Shown here: positions 8,645-17,413 of the stretch, one piece after another
Position numbering within the stretch: position 1 is the stretch's first letter
Layout of the letters: every line of letters starts with the position of its first letter
Assembly (NCBI RefSeq): GCF_030816475.1
Contig: NZ_JAUSXF010000001.1
Span: 3,658,001 to 3,722,000 of the forward strand
Length of the DNA: 64,000 nt
Source: Arthrobacter pascens
GTDB taxonomy: Bacteria; Actinomycetota; Actinomycetes; Actinomycetales; Micrococcaceae
Reading direction: 5' to 3'
Made by a program: the position numbers and the translations under genes
Notes under the pieces: model-generated
Database searches by the model: none
What the model saw: only the letters and a program-made list of their open reading frames with translations
Told to the model about the DNA's origin: nothing

Positions 8645-9519
8645 GCCCGCGCACCGGTCCGGGTGAGTACCGCCGTCGCCACTCCGCCGAGGAGGAGCCC
8701 CCCACCGGCCAGTTCGGCAGGCGCCGGCACCTCCCCCAGTGCCAGCCATGCAGCACTCATCCCCACCACAGGCACCAGCAGCGTGAACGGAACCACAGCC
8801 GACGACGGGTAGCTGGCCAGCAGGCGGTTCCAGATTCCATACCCCACCAGCGACGCGAACACGGCGGTATACAACGCGCTGAGGATGGTTGCGGGCTGCA
8901 GGTCACCGAGCGTTCCCAGGACCGCCGCGGGGCCGTCAATGATCAGCGAAAGTCCCGCCAGGGGCAGCGGCACCACGGCCCCGGACCAGACGACCAGCCC
9001 CAGCCCCGAGGCCGCCTTCGCCTTGCGGGCAATGATGTTGCCGGCGGCCCATGACAGCGCTGCCGCCAGCACGATGATCAGCGGAAGTATCAGAGCCACT
9101 GCGCTGCGCCCCACGGCCACCACGGCCAGTCCTGCGACGCCAAGCACGACGCCGGCAAGCTGACGGCCGCTGGGCCTCTCACCGAGGAACCCGGCGGCCA
9201 GCAGGACGGTGAGCAGCACCTGTGCCTGCAGCACCAGTGAAGCAAGACCTGCGGGCATGCCAAGCGCCATCGCGAGGTAGAGGAGCCCGAACTGCCCGGC
9301 ACTCATGAAGAGCCCGACGCCGATGATCGCCTTCCAGCTGGCGTCCGGCTTCCTGATGAAGAAGATCCAGGGTAGGACCACCAGGACAAACCGCATGGCG
9401 ACGAACAGCAGCGGCGGAACATTGCGGCCATCCGGATGCAGGCCGAAATCGATGGCGACGAAGTTCAGGCCCCACAGAACGGCGACCAAGGCTGCAAGGA
9501 GGGAATGGCGAATGCTCAC
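8482..9519 (-). CDS. EamA/DMT family permease (amino acid or metabolite exporter)
   Basis: 345 residues from GTG at 9519 (VSIRHSLLAALVAVLWGLNFVAIDFGL), which begins the first of ten membrane helices arranged as two EamA repeats. The longer frame up to 9639 would run into the LysR gene region and adds no conserved sequence. The transporter core ends near residue 290; the remaining 55 or so residues are antisense to the tail of the neighbouring membrane protein gene. It is divergent from a LysR gene, the usual arrangement for DMT exporters controlled by that regulator. Confidence 0.85.
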   Translation of the reverse strand: MSIRHSLLAALVAVLWGLNFVAIDFGLHPDGRNVPPLLFVAMRFVLVVLPWIFFIRKPDASWKAIIGVGLFMSAGQFGLLYLAMALGMPAGLASLVLQAQVLLTVLLAAGFLGERPSGRQLAGVVLGVAGLAVVAVGRSAVALILPLIIVLAAALSWAAGNIIARKAKAASGLGLVVWSGAVVPLPLAGLSLIIDGPAAVLGTLGDLQPATILSALYTAVFASLVGYGIWNRLLASYPSSAVVPFTLLVPVVGMSAAWLALGEVPAPAELAGGGLLLGGVATAVLTRTGARAQRREAVLEPGFGAGLAAGLDADVVLPAVEADDAGRFAAAAGARAAGLREPEKR

Positions 9520-9591
9520 AGTGCTACTTTCGCAGAGTACCCAATGAAGGACCAGCGTTGTATTCTGCACCTCATCATGTACGTTTGCTTC

Positions 9592-10500
9592 ATGATCGAC
9601 ATTGGTTCCCTGCGCGCCCTCACGGCTATAGAGCAGCACGGTTCTGTCATAGCTGCATCGGAAATCATGGGCTTCAGTCCGTCCGCAGTCTCCCAGCAGG
9701 TGAAGAAGCTGGAGAAGCAGACAGGTTTTGCTGTCCTGGAGCGGCGCGGCCGGGGCGTGCTGCTGACTGAGCGCGGGCTGGCCCTGGCCGCCTACGGCCG
9801 CCGGATCCTAGCCGAGCTTGAGGAACTGCACTCAACGCTGCTGGCGGACCCGGCCAAGCCGAGCGGGCGCCTGAAGGTGGTTGCCTTTTCCACGGCATGC
9901 CGCGGGCTGGTGGGGCCGATGCTCGGAAGGCTGGCCTCTTCCGAAACCGAGCTGGAGGTCAGCGTGCTGGCCGAGGATCCGCGTGAAGCTGTGGCGCGTG
10001 TTGCCAACGGCGAAGCTGACCTGGGTGTGGTGCATAACTGGAATTCGGTTCCCCTGGTGATCCCGGAGCACATGAGCCTGGAGTGGCTGTGCGAGGACAT
10101 TGCGGACCTGCTGGTGCATCGCAGCCATCCGCTGGCCGGGCAGGCCGCGGTGGAACCGGCAGACCTGCTGGACGAGCGCTGGGTCAGTACACCGCATGGG
10201 GCCATCTGCAACGAAGCCTTGCTGCGGATCTTCGCAGACCTGGGCCGGGTGCCGGACATCAGGGTCTACGATCCGGACTTCGCCACCCACATCGCGCTGG
10301 TGGACCAGGCTGCAGTCGTGGCACTGGTCCCCCGCCTCGGCAGGCCAGGCCTTCCGCCGGACGTGGTTTCCGTGCCTGTGGTCAACCCGATGCAGGTGCG
10401 CCATGTGGGGATCGTGCACCGCAGGACCATGACGGCGAGCCCGGGGATCCGCCACGTCGCGGGTCTGCTGCGGGAGATCGCCGGCTCACCCAATCAATGA
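9592..10500 (+). CDS. LysR family transcriptional regulator
   Basis: 302 residues from ATG at 9592 (MIDIGSLRALTAIEQHGSVIAASEIMGFSPSAVSQQ), the usual N-terminal winged helix, followed by a type 2 periplasmic-binding-protein-like effector domain starting around residue 90. ATG 9577 is an alternative start. Divergently arranged with the EamA permease; the 72-bp gap between them must hold both promoters, so control of the permease is likely. Confidence 0.93.
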   Translation: MIDIGSLRALTAIEQHGSVIAASEIMGFSPSAVSQQVKKLEKQTGFAVLERRGRGVLLTERGLALAAYGRRILAELEELHSTLLADPAKPSGRLKVVAFSTACRGLVGPMLGRLASSETELEVSVLAEDPREAVARVANGEADLGVVHNWNSVPLVIPEHMSLEWLCEDIADLLVHRSHPLAGQAAVEPADLLDERWVSTPHGAICNEALLRIFADLGRVPDIRVYDPDFATHIALVDQAAVVALVPRLGRPGLPPDVVSVPVVNPMQVRHVGIVHRRTMTASPGIRHVAGLLREIAGSPNQ

Positions 10501-10529
10501 CAGTAGACGCCAGTCCCGCTCACGTGCAG

Positions 10530-11057
10530 CTAGTGCCCGCGCGGAACCTTGAATCTGGTGAGCCTGGCGTCCTGGCCGTCCAATTCAGACCACGATTTTT
10601 CCGTTTCGAGGACTGTGAGCGCGCTGGTGGGATACCTGGTGGCAGCATCCATATAGGCGTCATGGTCGGAGTCGCGCGAGGCCAGGTGCATGGCGAGATC
10701 CTGCACTCCTGGCATGTGCGCGATCAGCATCAGCGTGGTGACAGTGTCCGGGACATGGTTGACCACCGTGAGCATGCGCAGGGCTGAGGCGGCATACAGG
10801 CCGTCCTCAAGTTTCGGCGTCGGGGCCTTGTCACCGAGTTCCGAGCACACCCACGTGCACGTCTGCCGCGTCCGGAGCGCGCTCGAACACAGGATGAAGT
10901 CGGGAACGATGTTGTGTTTGACCAGCCATTTCCCGGCCAGAGGCGCTTCCCGGTGGCCGCGTTCCTCCAGTGGCCGCTCATGATCCTCGATGCCGCCGGG
11001 CCAGTCCGCCTTGGCATGGCGCATGATCACCAGGCGTTTGATGTGGTGGTCGCTCAT
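10530..11057 (-). CDS. SixA-like histidine phosphatase family protein
   Basis: 175 residues. The N-terminal RHG-type motif is LVIMRHAKADWP, where the His forms the phospho-enzyme. SSALRTRQT carries the second conserved Arg, and LMLIAHMPGVQDLA the second catalytic His. The short size and RHAK motif match the SixA branch, which can remove phosphate from histidines of phosphotransfer domains; the actual substrate is unknown. Convergent with the LysR gene, 29 bp from its stop. Confidence 0.85.
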   Translation of the reverse strand: MSDHHIKRLVIMRHAKADWPGGIEDHERPLEERGHREAPLAGKWLVKHNIVPDFILCSSALRTRQTCTWVCSELGDKAPTPKLEDGLYAASALRMLTVVNHVPDTVTTLMLIAHMPGVQDLAMHLASRDSDHDAYMDAATRYPTSALTVLETEKSWSELDGQDARLTRFKVPRGH

Positions 11058-11241
11058 GCCCCCAAGCCTAATGCCGCCGTCGAGCCTGCCCGCGCGTCAC
11101 GCAGAGCACGCTTACGGCTGGACGCAGAGGCAGGGACCCGCGAAATGACCGGCCAGGGTCAGCACGGGCATGCCAAAAGGCTGCCCGGAGTGACACCCGA
11201 CGCACTCCCATCAGCCGCGGAGACACATGCTCACGGCTCCG

Positions 11242-11333
11242 ACGCGGAAAAGCGGCATTTCGCGTAGTGCCGCATCGCCGACTGAGGAACGAAGGAGGTG
11301 TCTAAGGCACGGCGAAATGCCGCTTTTCCGCGT
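11242..11333. repeat. 22-bp perfect inverted repeat downstream of the winged-helix gene
   Basis: Arms at 11242-11263 and 11312-11333 are exact reverse complements, separated by 48 bp. An inner GTGCC (11267-11271)/GGCAC (11306-11310) pair could extend the stem. The element ends 9 bp before the stop codon end of the reverse-strand gene at 11343, so it may act as its terminator, but the wide spacer looks more like a REP/BIME-type unit. The rest of 11058-11342 shows no gene. Confidence 0.5.
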
Positions 11334-11342
11334 TGCTAAGAG

Positions 11343-12209
11343 CTAGATCGAGTATTCCGGAGCGGCCCAGACCACAACTTCGGGGTGCTCGTAGAACCGG
11401 TATCCCTGGCCGCGCACGGTACGAACGGTGTTGGCGAGGCGGCCAAGCTTGGAGCGGAGGCGGCGGATGTGGACGTCGATGGTGCGCTCGTTGGGGACCT
11501 CTTCGGCATTGCGCCACAGTCCCTCGAGCAGCTCGTCGCGACCCACGGTGCGGGTGCCGTTCTCCACGAGGTAGTTCAGGAGTTCGAACTCCTTGAACGT
11601 CAGGTTCAGGGATTCGCCATCAAGGTGCACTTCACGCCGGGCGAGGTCGATCAGGACGCCTGACGGACGCGGGTCTTGAGCCTGCTGCAGCCGGGAGGCT
11701 TCGGTGCGCTGCCGTGCGTTCACGGTGGGGTCACCGAAAGTGGAACGGACGACGTCGAGAGCGGAACCGGGAGTGCCGGCGGGCGCCACCGCGACTGCGG
11801 CATAGCTCTCCGCCCCGGTGACCAGGGACTGGGCGTAGGCGCGGATTTCCTGGGCGAGCTTGGCGATGGAGGTTCCGGCGGCCGCGGCCGTCTCCTCGTC
11901 GATGCCCATGTACAGCACGAAGCCCCTGGCTACGTTGTCATTGGCCACCGGGCGAACAGCGTTGGGCCCTGCCACTACCGGAGTGGGAGCCGTCAGGGGT
12001 GAGACTTCTGCCGGCTGGACTGCCCGGAGCTGCCCGTAGGAGTTGGGGTTGTAGCCCTGCGGCGTGTAGCCCGGGGCAGGGAAGCTGGTGCCGGGGGCTG
12101 CCGGGGCGAACGCCGGGCGAGCACCAAAGCCTTGGCGGAGACCCGACGGCTGGCCGGACTTGTTGGCGTTACGGACAGAGATGTGGACGTATCCGGATGC
12201 AACTGACAT
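11343..12209 (-). CDS. Winged-helix (OmpR/PhoB-type) transcriptional regulator without receiver domain
   Basis: 288 residues. The C-terminal third (about 190-280) is a typical OmpR winged helix: LTFKEFELLNYLVENGTRTVGRDELLEGLW, then ERTIDVHIRRLRSKLG and TVRGQGYRF. The N-terminal part has no phospho-acceptor Asp. It begins with a low-complexity P/G/Y/A segment (about 20-70), followed by a domain with FVLYMGIDEETAAAAGTSIAKLAQEIRAYAQSL that I cannot assign. No partner kinase is adjacent, so activation is probably not by phosphorylation. Upstream DNA (12210 onward) is long and AT-rich for this genome. Confidence 0.85.
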   Translation of the reverse strand: MSVASGYVHISVRNANKSGQPSGLRQGFGARPAFAPAAPGTSFPAPGYTPQGYNPNSYGQLRAVQPAEVSPLTAPTPVVAGPNAVRPVANDNVARGFVLYMGIDEETAAAAGTSIAKLAQEIRAYAQSLVTGAESYAAVAVAPAGTPGSALDVVRSTFGDPTVNARQRTEASRLQQAQDPRPSGVLIDLARREVHLDGESLNLTFKEFELLNYLVENGTRTVGRDELLEGLWRNAEEVPNERTIDVHIRRLRSKLGRLANTVRTVRGQGYRFYEHPEVVVWAAPEYSI

Positions 12210-12901
12210 GAATGCTTACCTCAATGTGAATGGCCGTCATCGCGGCTCGAATGCTGGTGTTCCCCGCAATGAGACCTGGGGAGGGCGCCCGACACTGGGC
12301 TGGGGGGCGAATGCCTAAGAACTTCCTGGGGTATGAAGGTCAGGCGTGCATTCGACAACAGCGCATGTCGGCAGCAGCGGGTGTGCTGGGCCAATATTCT
12401 GCGGCTGCAGGTGCTGTTGAGTACTTGTTCACAGTAAGAAGTGTGCAACGTAACAATGCGAACTTGCAAGTAACAATGGACGAGGCGGTCCGCATCGTGA
12501 GACGAAATCTCTGAATGTGTTCTAGATCACGATTCTGCGGACCCAGATAATATAACAGTTGTTTTCCAGAACGACCGGTTGAAAACAGGGTTTAGGCGAA
12601 TATTATTCGACAAGAGGACGCCATTTCCGGGTTCAATTCATGGAGCGTTCGATTGCCGGAATTCGCCGCCTATATTCGAGCTGTGTCCAGCCGTGCCGCG
12701 ATCTGGACAAAAATAATTCCCCTTCGACCTCAGTCTGCAGGCCCCGCGGGCGGGGCTGAGGATCATCTGGCCTGCTGCGCTGCCCTTGGAACGGGCTTGA
12801 GAACGCGGCGCCGCACCTTTCCAGCTGGCTAGGCTGGGATTCACAGCTTGCGCACAGGAAGCCCAAAGCGGGGGCTAACCCTCAGATCGGAGAGTTGTCC
12901 C
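12210..12901. other. Intergenic region between divergent regulator genes
   Basis: About 690 bp with no convincing gene. It contains AT-rich stretches (12545-12560, 12595-12612), an imperfect palindrome CGAATATTATTCG at 12597-12609, and a GC hairpin GCCCCGC/GCGGGGC at 12741-12756. It must carry the promoters of the winged-helix gene and of the two-component operon. A 94-codon frame at 12230-12514 lacks a ribosome site and a recognisable fold. Confidence 0.5.
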
Positions 12902-13642
12902 ATGGCCACTTCGCACTCCATGACCAATAACCTTCCGCAACTCGCCCACCCGGACGGCTCCCCCATCCGCGCCCTGGTGGTGGACGACGAGCCCAGCCTT
13001 TCAGAACTCATGAGCATGGGCCTGCGCATGGCTGGCTGGTCTGTGGCCGTAGCGGCCGACGGCCCCGAGGCCGTGAAACTCGCCAAGGATTTCCGCCCGG
13101 ACGTCCTGGTATTGGATGTGATGCTGCCGGGGTTCGACGGCGTTGAGCTGCTCAGCAGGATCCGTGCCTTTGCGCCGGAGGTCCCTGCGCTCTTCCTGAC
13201 CGCCAAGGACGCCGTTCAGGACCGAATCGTGGGCCTGGCGGCCGGCGGCGATGACTACGTGACCAAGCCGTTCAGCATGGAAGAGGTCCTGCTCCGGCTG
13301 CACCGGCTGGTGCAGCGGTCTGGCGTAGCCGCAATGGATACCGCCGAATTGGTGGTGGGAGACCTGGTCCTCAACGTTGACACCCGCGAGGTGACCCGGG
13401 CCGGCCATGAACTCCAGCTGACGGCCACCCAGTTCGAGCTGCTCCGGTACCTCATGGAGAATCCCAGGCGCGTCATCAGCAAGGCGCAGATCCTGGACCG
13501 CGTCTGGGACTATGACTTCGGCGGGCAGGCAAACATCGTGGAGCTCTACATCTCCTACCTGCGCAAAAAGGTGGACGCCGTGCACCCTCCCATGATCCAC
13601 ACCGTGCGGGGTGCCGGGTACGTTATCAAGCCGGCGGAATAG
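12902..13642 (+). CDS. OmpR-family response regulator
   Basis: 246 residues from ATG at 12902, which has GGAGAG about 7 nt upstream; the frame could run further up but without conserved sequence. The receiver domain has the acidic pair VDDEP, phospho-acceptor Asp72 in VLVLDVMLPG, Thr in FLTAKD and Lys in YVTKPF. The C-terminal winged helix ends MIHTVRGAGYVIKP. It is followed after 2 nt by its sensor kinase. The pair resembles actinobacterial systems such as TrcR/TrcS or MprA/MprB, but the stimulus and targets cannot be assigned. Confidence 0.93.
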   Translation: MATSHSMTNNLPQLAHPDGSPIRALVVDDEPSLSELMSMGLRMAGWSVAVAADGPEAVKLAKDFRPDVLVLDVMLPGFDGVELLSRIRAFAPEVPALFLTAKDAVQDRIVGLAAGGDDYVTKPFSMEEVLLRLHRLVQRSGVAAMDTAELVVGDLVLNVDTREVTRAGHELQLTATQFELLRYLMENPRRVISKAQILDRVWDYDFGGQANIVELYISYLRKKVDAVHPPMIHTVRGAGYVIKPAE

Positions 13643-13644
13643 CC

Positions 13645-15150
13645 GTGCCTCTGATCTCCGAGCCGGCCGGCACACGCGGCCGCAGCTGGCTCAAGCCAGC
13701 CACCTGGCACCTGCGCACCCGCCTTGTCCTGGTGGCCATGGCCCTGCTCGTGAGCATCTGCGGCGCGGTGGGGCTGTTCAGCTTCGCGTCCATGGACGCC
13801 TTCCTCACCCGCCAGCTGGACGACCAGCTAAGCCAGGCCGCCCACCTGTCCAACGATCCCGGCCGACCGTCCATGGGCGGGTTCAACAACGGAAGAGACC
13901 CTCTGGACGCCCGCGGGCAGAGCGTCGGGACTTTGAACGCCCGCATCCTGAACGGGCAGGTCAACAGCGCCGGGTTCCTGGCCTCCGACACCACTCGTTC
14001 TGCCCTCTCTGCCGAGGACAAGCAGGCCCTGCTGGCCCTGGCGGCGAACGCGCAGCCCGTTGACCGGACCCTCTCAAACGGCGACTACCGGCTGATAGCA
14101 GGCAAGACCGGCAATGGCGACGTCCTGGTCACCGGCCTTCCGCTTGCCGCTAAGGAGAGCACGCTGGCTTCCCTTGTGTGGACGTTCGTGTTTGTCTCGC
14201 TGGGAGGGCTCGTCCTGATCGGGCTGGCGGGGACGGTACTGATCCGGCGCACGATGAAACCGCTGGAGCAGCTCTCCGAGGTTGCCACCCGCGTCTCCCG
14301 GCTTCCGTTGGATGCGGGCGAGGTGGCACTCGCGGTGCGAGTCCCGGCGTCGAACTCCAATCCCGGAACCGAAGTAGGCAGCGTGGGCCACGCGCTCAAT
14401 CTCATGCTGGACAACGTGGCCAATGCACTGGAGGCCAGGCAGAAGAGCGAGACCAAGGTCCGCCAGTTTGTGGCCGACGCGTCGCATGAGCTGCGAACGC
14501 CGCTGACGGCCATCCGCGGCTACACGGAACTGATGCGGATGACCGAGAATTTCACGGCGGACGGCCGGAAGTCCCTGGCCCGGGTCCAGAGCCAGTCCGA
14601 GCGTATGACCACGCTGGTGGAGGATCTGCTCCTGCTCGCCCGGCTTGACGAAGGTCAGCCGCTGAAGCTCAGCGAGGTGGATCTCACGCAGTTGGTCATC
14701 GAGACCGTTAGCGATGAGAAAGTGATAGCCCCGGACCACCACTGGCATCTCGAGCTTCCGGATGAGCCGGTGGCGGTCAGCGGTGATCCGGCCCGGCTGC
14801 GCCAGGTGATGGTGAACCTCCTCTCCAACGCACGCAAGCACACTGTGCCCGGGACCACGGTGGTCACCGGCGTAGCGAAGTCCCGTGACGGCAGTGCAGT
14901 GGTGACAGTAACGGACGACGGCGGCGGCATCCCCGCAGAGTTCGTGGACCATGTTTTCTCGAGGTTCGCCCGCGCAGACGCGTCCCGCGCGGGCAAGGCA
15001 CCCGCATCCGGTCCTGCCGCTTCGGAAGGGACCAGCGGCCTTGGCCTGGCCATTGTCCAGTCCATCGTCGAAGCCCACGGCGGCCGCGTCGAGGTGAGGT
15101 CTAAGCCCGGCCGAACACAGTTCACCCTGCACCTCCCCATGAAGGCCTGA
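13645..15150 (+). CDS. Membrane sensor histidine kinase
   Basis: 501 residues, GTG start 2 nt after the response regulator stop. Order: cytoplasmic leader; membrane helix at about 27-47 (LVLVAMALLVSICGAVGLFSF); extracytoplasmic sensor domain to about 172; second helix at about 174-200; HAMP linker; HisKA box FVADASHELRTPLTAIRGY with phospho-accepting His281; HATPase_c with N box NLLSNARKH, G1 DDGGGIP and G2 GTSGLGLAIVQSI. Phosphorylates the adjacent OmpR-type regulator. The sensor region resembles no domain I recognise. Confidence 0.93.
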   Translation: MPLISEPAGTRGRSWLKPATWHLRTRLVLVAMALLVSICGAVGLFSFASMDAFLTRQLDDQLSQAAHLSNDPGRPSMGGFNNGRDPLDARGQSVGTLNARILNGQVNSAGFLASDTTRSALSAEDKQALLALAANAQPVDRTLSNGDYRLIAGKTGNGDVLVTGLPLAAKESTLASLVWTFVFVSLGGLVLIGLAGTVLIRRTMKPLEQLSEVATRVSRLPLDAGEVALAVRVPASNSNPGTEVGSVGHALNLMLDNVANALEARQKSETKVRQFVADASHELRTPLTAIRGYTELMRMTENFTADGRKSLARVQSQSERMTTLVEDLLLLARLDEGQPLKLSEVDLTQLVIETVSDEKVIAPDHHWHLELPDEPVAVSGDPARLRQVMVNLLSNARKHTVPGTTVVTGVAKSRDGSAVVTVTDDGGGIPAEFVDHVFSRFARADASRAGKAPASGPAASEGTSGLGLAIVQSIVEAHGGRVEVRSKPGRTQFTLHLPMKA

Positions 15151-15254
15151 TAACGCAAGGCAACACGCCGCCGTCGTGATCTCCGTTACCGAAATGTGAC
15201 TTAAGGGGCAGACTCCTGTACCGTCGTGGGGGTGCGGTTCCCGTTCGGGCCGTA

Positions 15255-15430
15255 CATCCGGATGACGCCAAACTCTGCCGCTTACCGGATCCTTCTTGAC
15301 CAGGCAGAGGCGGGGGACCCACCGTCCCGGGCTATTAGTGCCCTTGGGGTTAAGCCAGCACGTGAATTTCCGTGTGGCCGGATGCCCTCATCCGAACCCG
15401 ACAGCTAACTCCGCAGGTGTGAGAGGCGAT
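15255..15430 (+). ncRNA. c-di-AMP riboswitch (ydaO/yuaA type)
   Basis: The leader of the transglycosylase gene contains the ydaO-class conserved blocks in order: CAGAGGCGGGGGACCCACC (about 15305-15323), TTGGGGTTAAGCC (about 15345-15357), and the 3' block ATCCGAACCCGACAGCTAAC, then CCGCAGGTGTGAGAGG just before the coding region. In Actinobacteria this class commonly precedes rpf-like and other cell-wall hydrolase genes and shuts them off when c-di-AMP is high. Ends are approximate. Confidence 0.88.
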
Positions 15431-15435
15431 TCTTC

Positions 15436-16239
15436 ATGTCTGAATTCAAGGTAGAACCACGCCCGCAGCGCGGGTCAACGTCCCACGGCCGCCATAAACT
15501 CTCTCCCACGGAGGCGGCACTTCAACTGTCAGAATCCGGGTCCTCCACGTCCGGATCCCCCCTATCCGGATCCGCACTGTCCAAGCTGTCCCGGCTGGTC
15601 AAGATTCCCTCTTTGGGCAAACGTGCCGCGGTGATCGCCACCTCATGTGCCCTCCTCGTGGGAGTGGCCGCGGCAGGCCAGGCAACGGACTCGATCGCCA
15701 GGGCGGGTGCCACCAACCCTCATTCGGCGGACGCCCAGGCTGGTGCACAGTCAAACCTCAGCCTCGAAAAGAGCGAGATCCAGGCTCCGGCCTCCCCGTC
15801 GCCGGCGCCGGCGGAAGTAAGCGTTGCGCCCCAGGCAGCAGAACCGGCACCCGCTCCAGTGCAGGCGCCGGCCCCTGCCCCCGAGCCAGCCCCTGCCCCT
15901 GCCCCGGCTCCTGCGCCAGTTGTTGCGGTCAACGATCCGGCCGGCGCCCAGGCCTACGCTGCCAGCCAACTGGCATCCTATGGTTGGGGCCCCGACCAGA
16001 TGCAGTGCCTGAAGACACTGTGGACCAAGGAGTCGGACTGGACCACCACCGCCACCAATGCGAGCAGCGGCGCCTACGGCATCGTCCAGTCGCTGCCAGC
16101 AGAGAAGATGGCAAGCGCCGGGGCGGACTACCTCACCAACTACCGCACCCAGATCAACTGGGGCTTGAACTACATCAAGCAGAGTTACCAGTCACCGTGC
16201 GGTGCCTGGAACTTCCACCTCTCGCACAACTGGTACTAA
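15436..16239 (+). CDS. Secreted or membrane-anchored transglycosylase-like cell-wall protein
   Basis: 267 residues. A basic cytoplasmic leader (1-60) precedes one hydrophobic segment (AAVIATSCALLVGVAAAG, about 63-80) that is either a long-region signal peptide or an anchor. A linker of Ala-Pro repeats (about 115-163) spans the wall. The C-terminal lysozyme-like domain of about 90 residues has the catalytic-type Glu in LWTKESDW, GAYGIVQSLPAEKMASAGADY and the closing cysteine region SPCGAWNF. It probably cleaves or remodels peptidoglycan. Control by the upstream c-di-AMP riboswitch fits this role. Confidence 0.88.
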   Translation: MSEFKVEPRPQRGSTSHGRHKLSPTEAALQLSESGSSTSGSPLSGSALSKLSRLVKIPSLGKRAAVIATSCALLVGVAAAGQATDSIARAGATNPHSADAQAGAQSNLSLEKSEIQAPASPSPAPAEVSVAPQAAEPAPAPVQAPAPAPEPAPAPAPAPAPVVAVNDPAGAQAYAASQLASYGWGPDQMQCLKTLWTKESDWTTTATNASSGAYGIVQSLPAEKMASAGADYLTNYRTQINWGLNYIKQSYQSPCGAWNFHLSHNWY

Positions 16240-16260
16240 GCCCGGCTTGACGTCCCGCTG

Positions 16261-16295
16261 AGCCCGGTCCTTCTGTCGATAGACAGGGCCGGGCT
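16261..16295 (+). terminator. Hairpin terminator after the transglycosylase gene
   Basis: AGCCCGG plus CTGTC pair with GACAG plus CCGGGCT around a short loop, 21 nt after the stop codon. One small bulge, no T-run. Likely terminator. Confidence 0.5.
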
Positions 16296-16308
16296 GCATA
16301 CTTGGACC

Positions 16309-16752
16309 ATGAAATTCACCACCACCATCCTTGGCAGCGGCAACAAGGCCGGCATTGAAGTTCCGGAGGAGATCATTTCGGCGCTGGATGCAGGCAAGCG
16401 GCCGGCGGTGGTTGTGACGATCAACGGCAAAAGCTATCGGAGCAGCATCGCCGTCATGGGCGGACAGAGCCTGATCGGGGTCAGTGCTGTCAACAGGGAA
16501 TTCGTGGGTGTTGCTGCCGGGGACACGGTGGAGGTGGACCTGGAACTCGACACCCAGCCGCGCATCGTCGAAGTTCCTGACGATCTCGCTGCTGCCATCG
16601 CCGCGGAACCGGAGGCCCAGGCCTTCTACGGAACCCTGAACTACAGTGCCCAGCGGCGGTATGTCGAGCCCGTCGGCGATGCAAAAACCGAAGAAACCAG
16701 GGCCCGGCGGATCGCCAAAGTAGTGGCAGATCTCAAAGCAGGAAAGAAATAA
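16309..16752 (+). CDS. YdeI/DUF1905 family protein
   Basis: 147 residues. The N-terminal half is a DUF1905 beta-barrel-type domain (FTTTILGSGNKAGIEVPEEIISAL, VVVTINGKSYRSSIAVMGG); the C-terminal helices (VPDDLAAAIAAEPEAQAFYGTL, RRYVEPV...RARRIAKVV) match the YdeI/OmpD-associated family. Function not established. It overlaps the convergent HAD gene by 20 bp. A second YdeI-type protein is encoded at 60169-60768. Confidence 0.85.
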   Translation: MKFTTTILGSGNKAGIEVPEEIISALDAGKRPAVVVTINGKSYRSSIAVMGGQSLIGVSAVNREFVGVAAGDTVEVDLELDTQPRIVEVPDDLAAAIAAEPEAQAFYGTLNYSAQRRYVEPVGDAKTEETRARRIAKVVADLKAGKK

Positions 16753-17413
16753 CCCTGCGTCCCGCAGCGTCCGTGTCCAGTGTGGCTGAGACCGAACTGT
16801 AATCGGCGATATGCAGCACTCCGTCGGGAAGGGGGCCCGTGTTCGGGCCCACCGCCACCGTTCGGATTCCGGCGGCAAGGCCTGCGGTGATCCCGGCCGG
16901 GGCGTCTTCGAACACCAGCGCCTCCGCCGGCGCAACGCCCAGCAGCGTGGCCGCCCGGAGATATCCTTCGGGGTGGGGCTTGCCATAGGTGATGAGGTCA
17001 GCGGTAACAGCGGTGGCGGGCATGGCCAGGCCGGCAGCCTCCATGCGGATATCGGCCAGGATCCTGTCGGCTGATGTCACCAGGGCAACGGCATCCGCTG
17101 GAAGAATGCGCAGCAGTTCCGCAGCGCCGGGAAGCGCCACGATGCCATGCGTCCGAACCCTTTCCATGGCCCCGAGTTCGTCCGTCAGCGCGGCGACGTC
17201 GGCTCCGTCGGGAGCAAAACGCCGTACCGTATCACCCGCCCGGACACCATGGGAGGTGCGGAGGATCTCGGCAAAATCCAGTCCATAGCGCCCGGCGAAC
17301 TCGCTCCACACCTGTTCCACCACAGCCGTGGAATCTACCAGCGTCCCGTCCATGTCAAACAGGACGGCGCGGCAGGTGAGGGTTCGGGTGGTGGCCGACG
17401 CGGGGATGCTCAT
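16733..17413 (-). CDS. HAD-superfamily phosphatase (phosphoglycolate phosphatase/beta-phosphoglucomutase-like)
   Basis: 226 residues. Motif I is VLFDMDGTLVDS (nucleophile and acid/base Asp near residues 20-22), motif II VTSADR, motif III Lys in YGKPHPEGY, motif IV VFEDAPAGI. A helical cap lies between motifs I and II (subfamily IA). Such proteins act on sugar phosphates or phosphoglycolate in the cytosol; the substrate is not predictable. The end overlaps the YdeI-like gene by 20 bp. Confidence 0.9.
   Translation of the reverse strand: MSIPASATTRTLTCRAVLFDMDGTLVDSTAVVEQVWSEFAGRYGLDFAEILRTSHGVRAGDTVRRFAPDGADVAALTDELGAMERVRTHGIVALPGAAELLRILPADAVALVTSADRILADIRMEAAGLAMPATAVTADLITYGKPHPEGYLRAATLLGVAPAEALVFEDAPAGITAGLAAGIRTVAVGPNTGPLPDGVLHIADYSSVSATLDTDAAGRRVISFLL

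Noticed and set aside
12230..12514. 94-codon forward frame in the long intergenic region
   Set aside because: No ribosome site, mixed codon usage and no similarity to a known fold; region better explained as regulatory DNA.
15226..15408. 60-codon frame upstream of the transglycosylase
   Set aside because: It overlaps the conserved c-di-AMP riboswitch, which explains the sequence better.
15838..15927. Ala-Pro repeat tract considered as a mobile or CRISPR-like repeat
   Set aside because: It is a coding low-complexity linker, ordinary in wall-spanning actinobacterial proteins. No CRISPR array was seen anywhere in the window.
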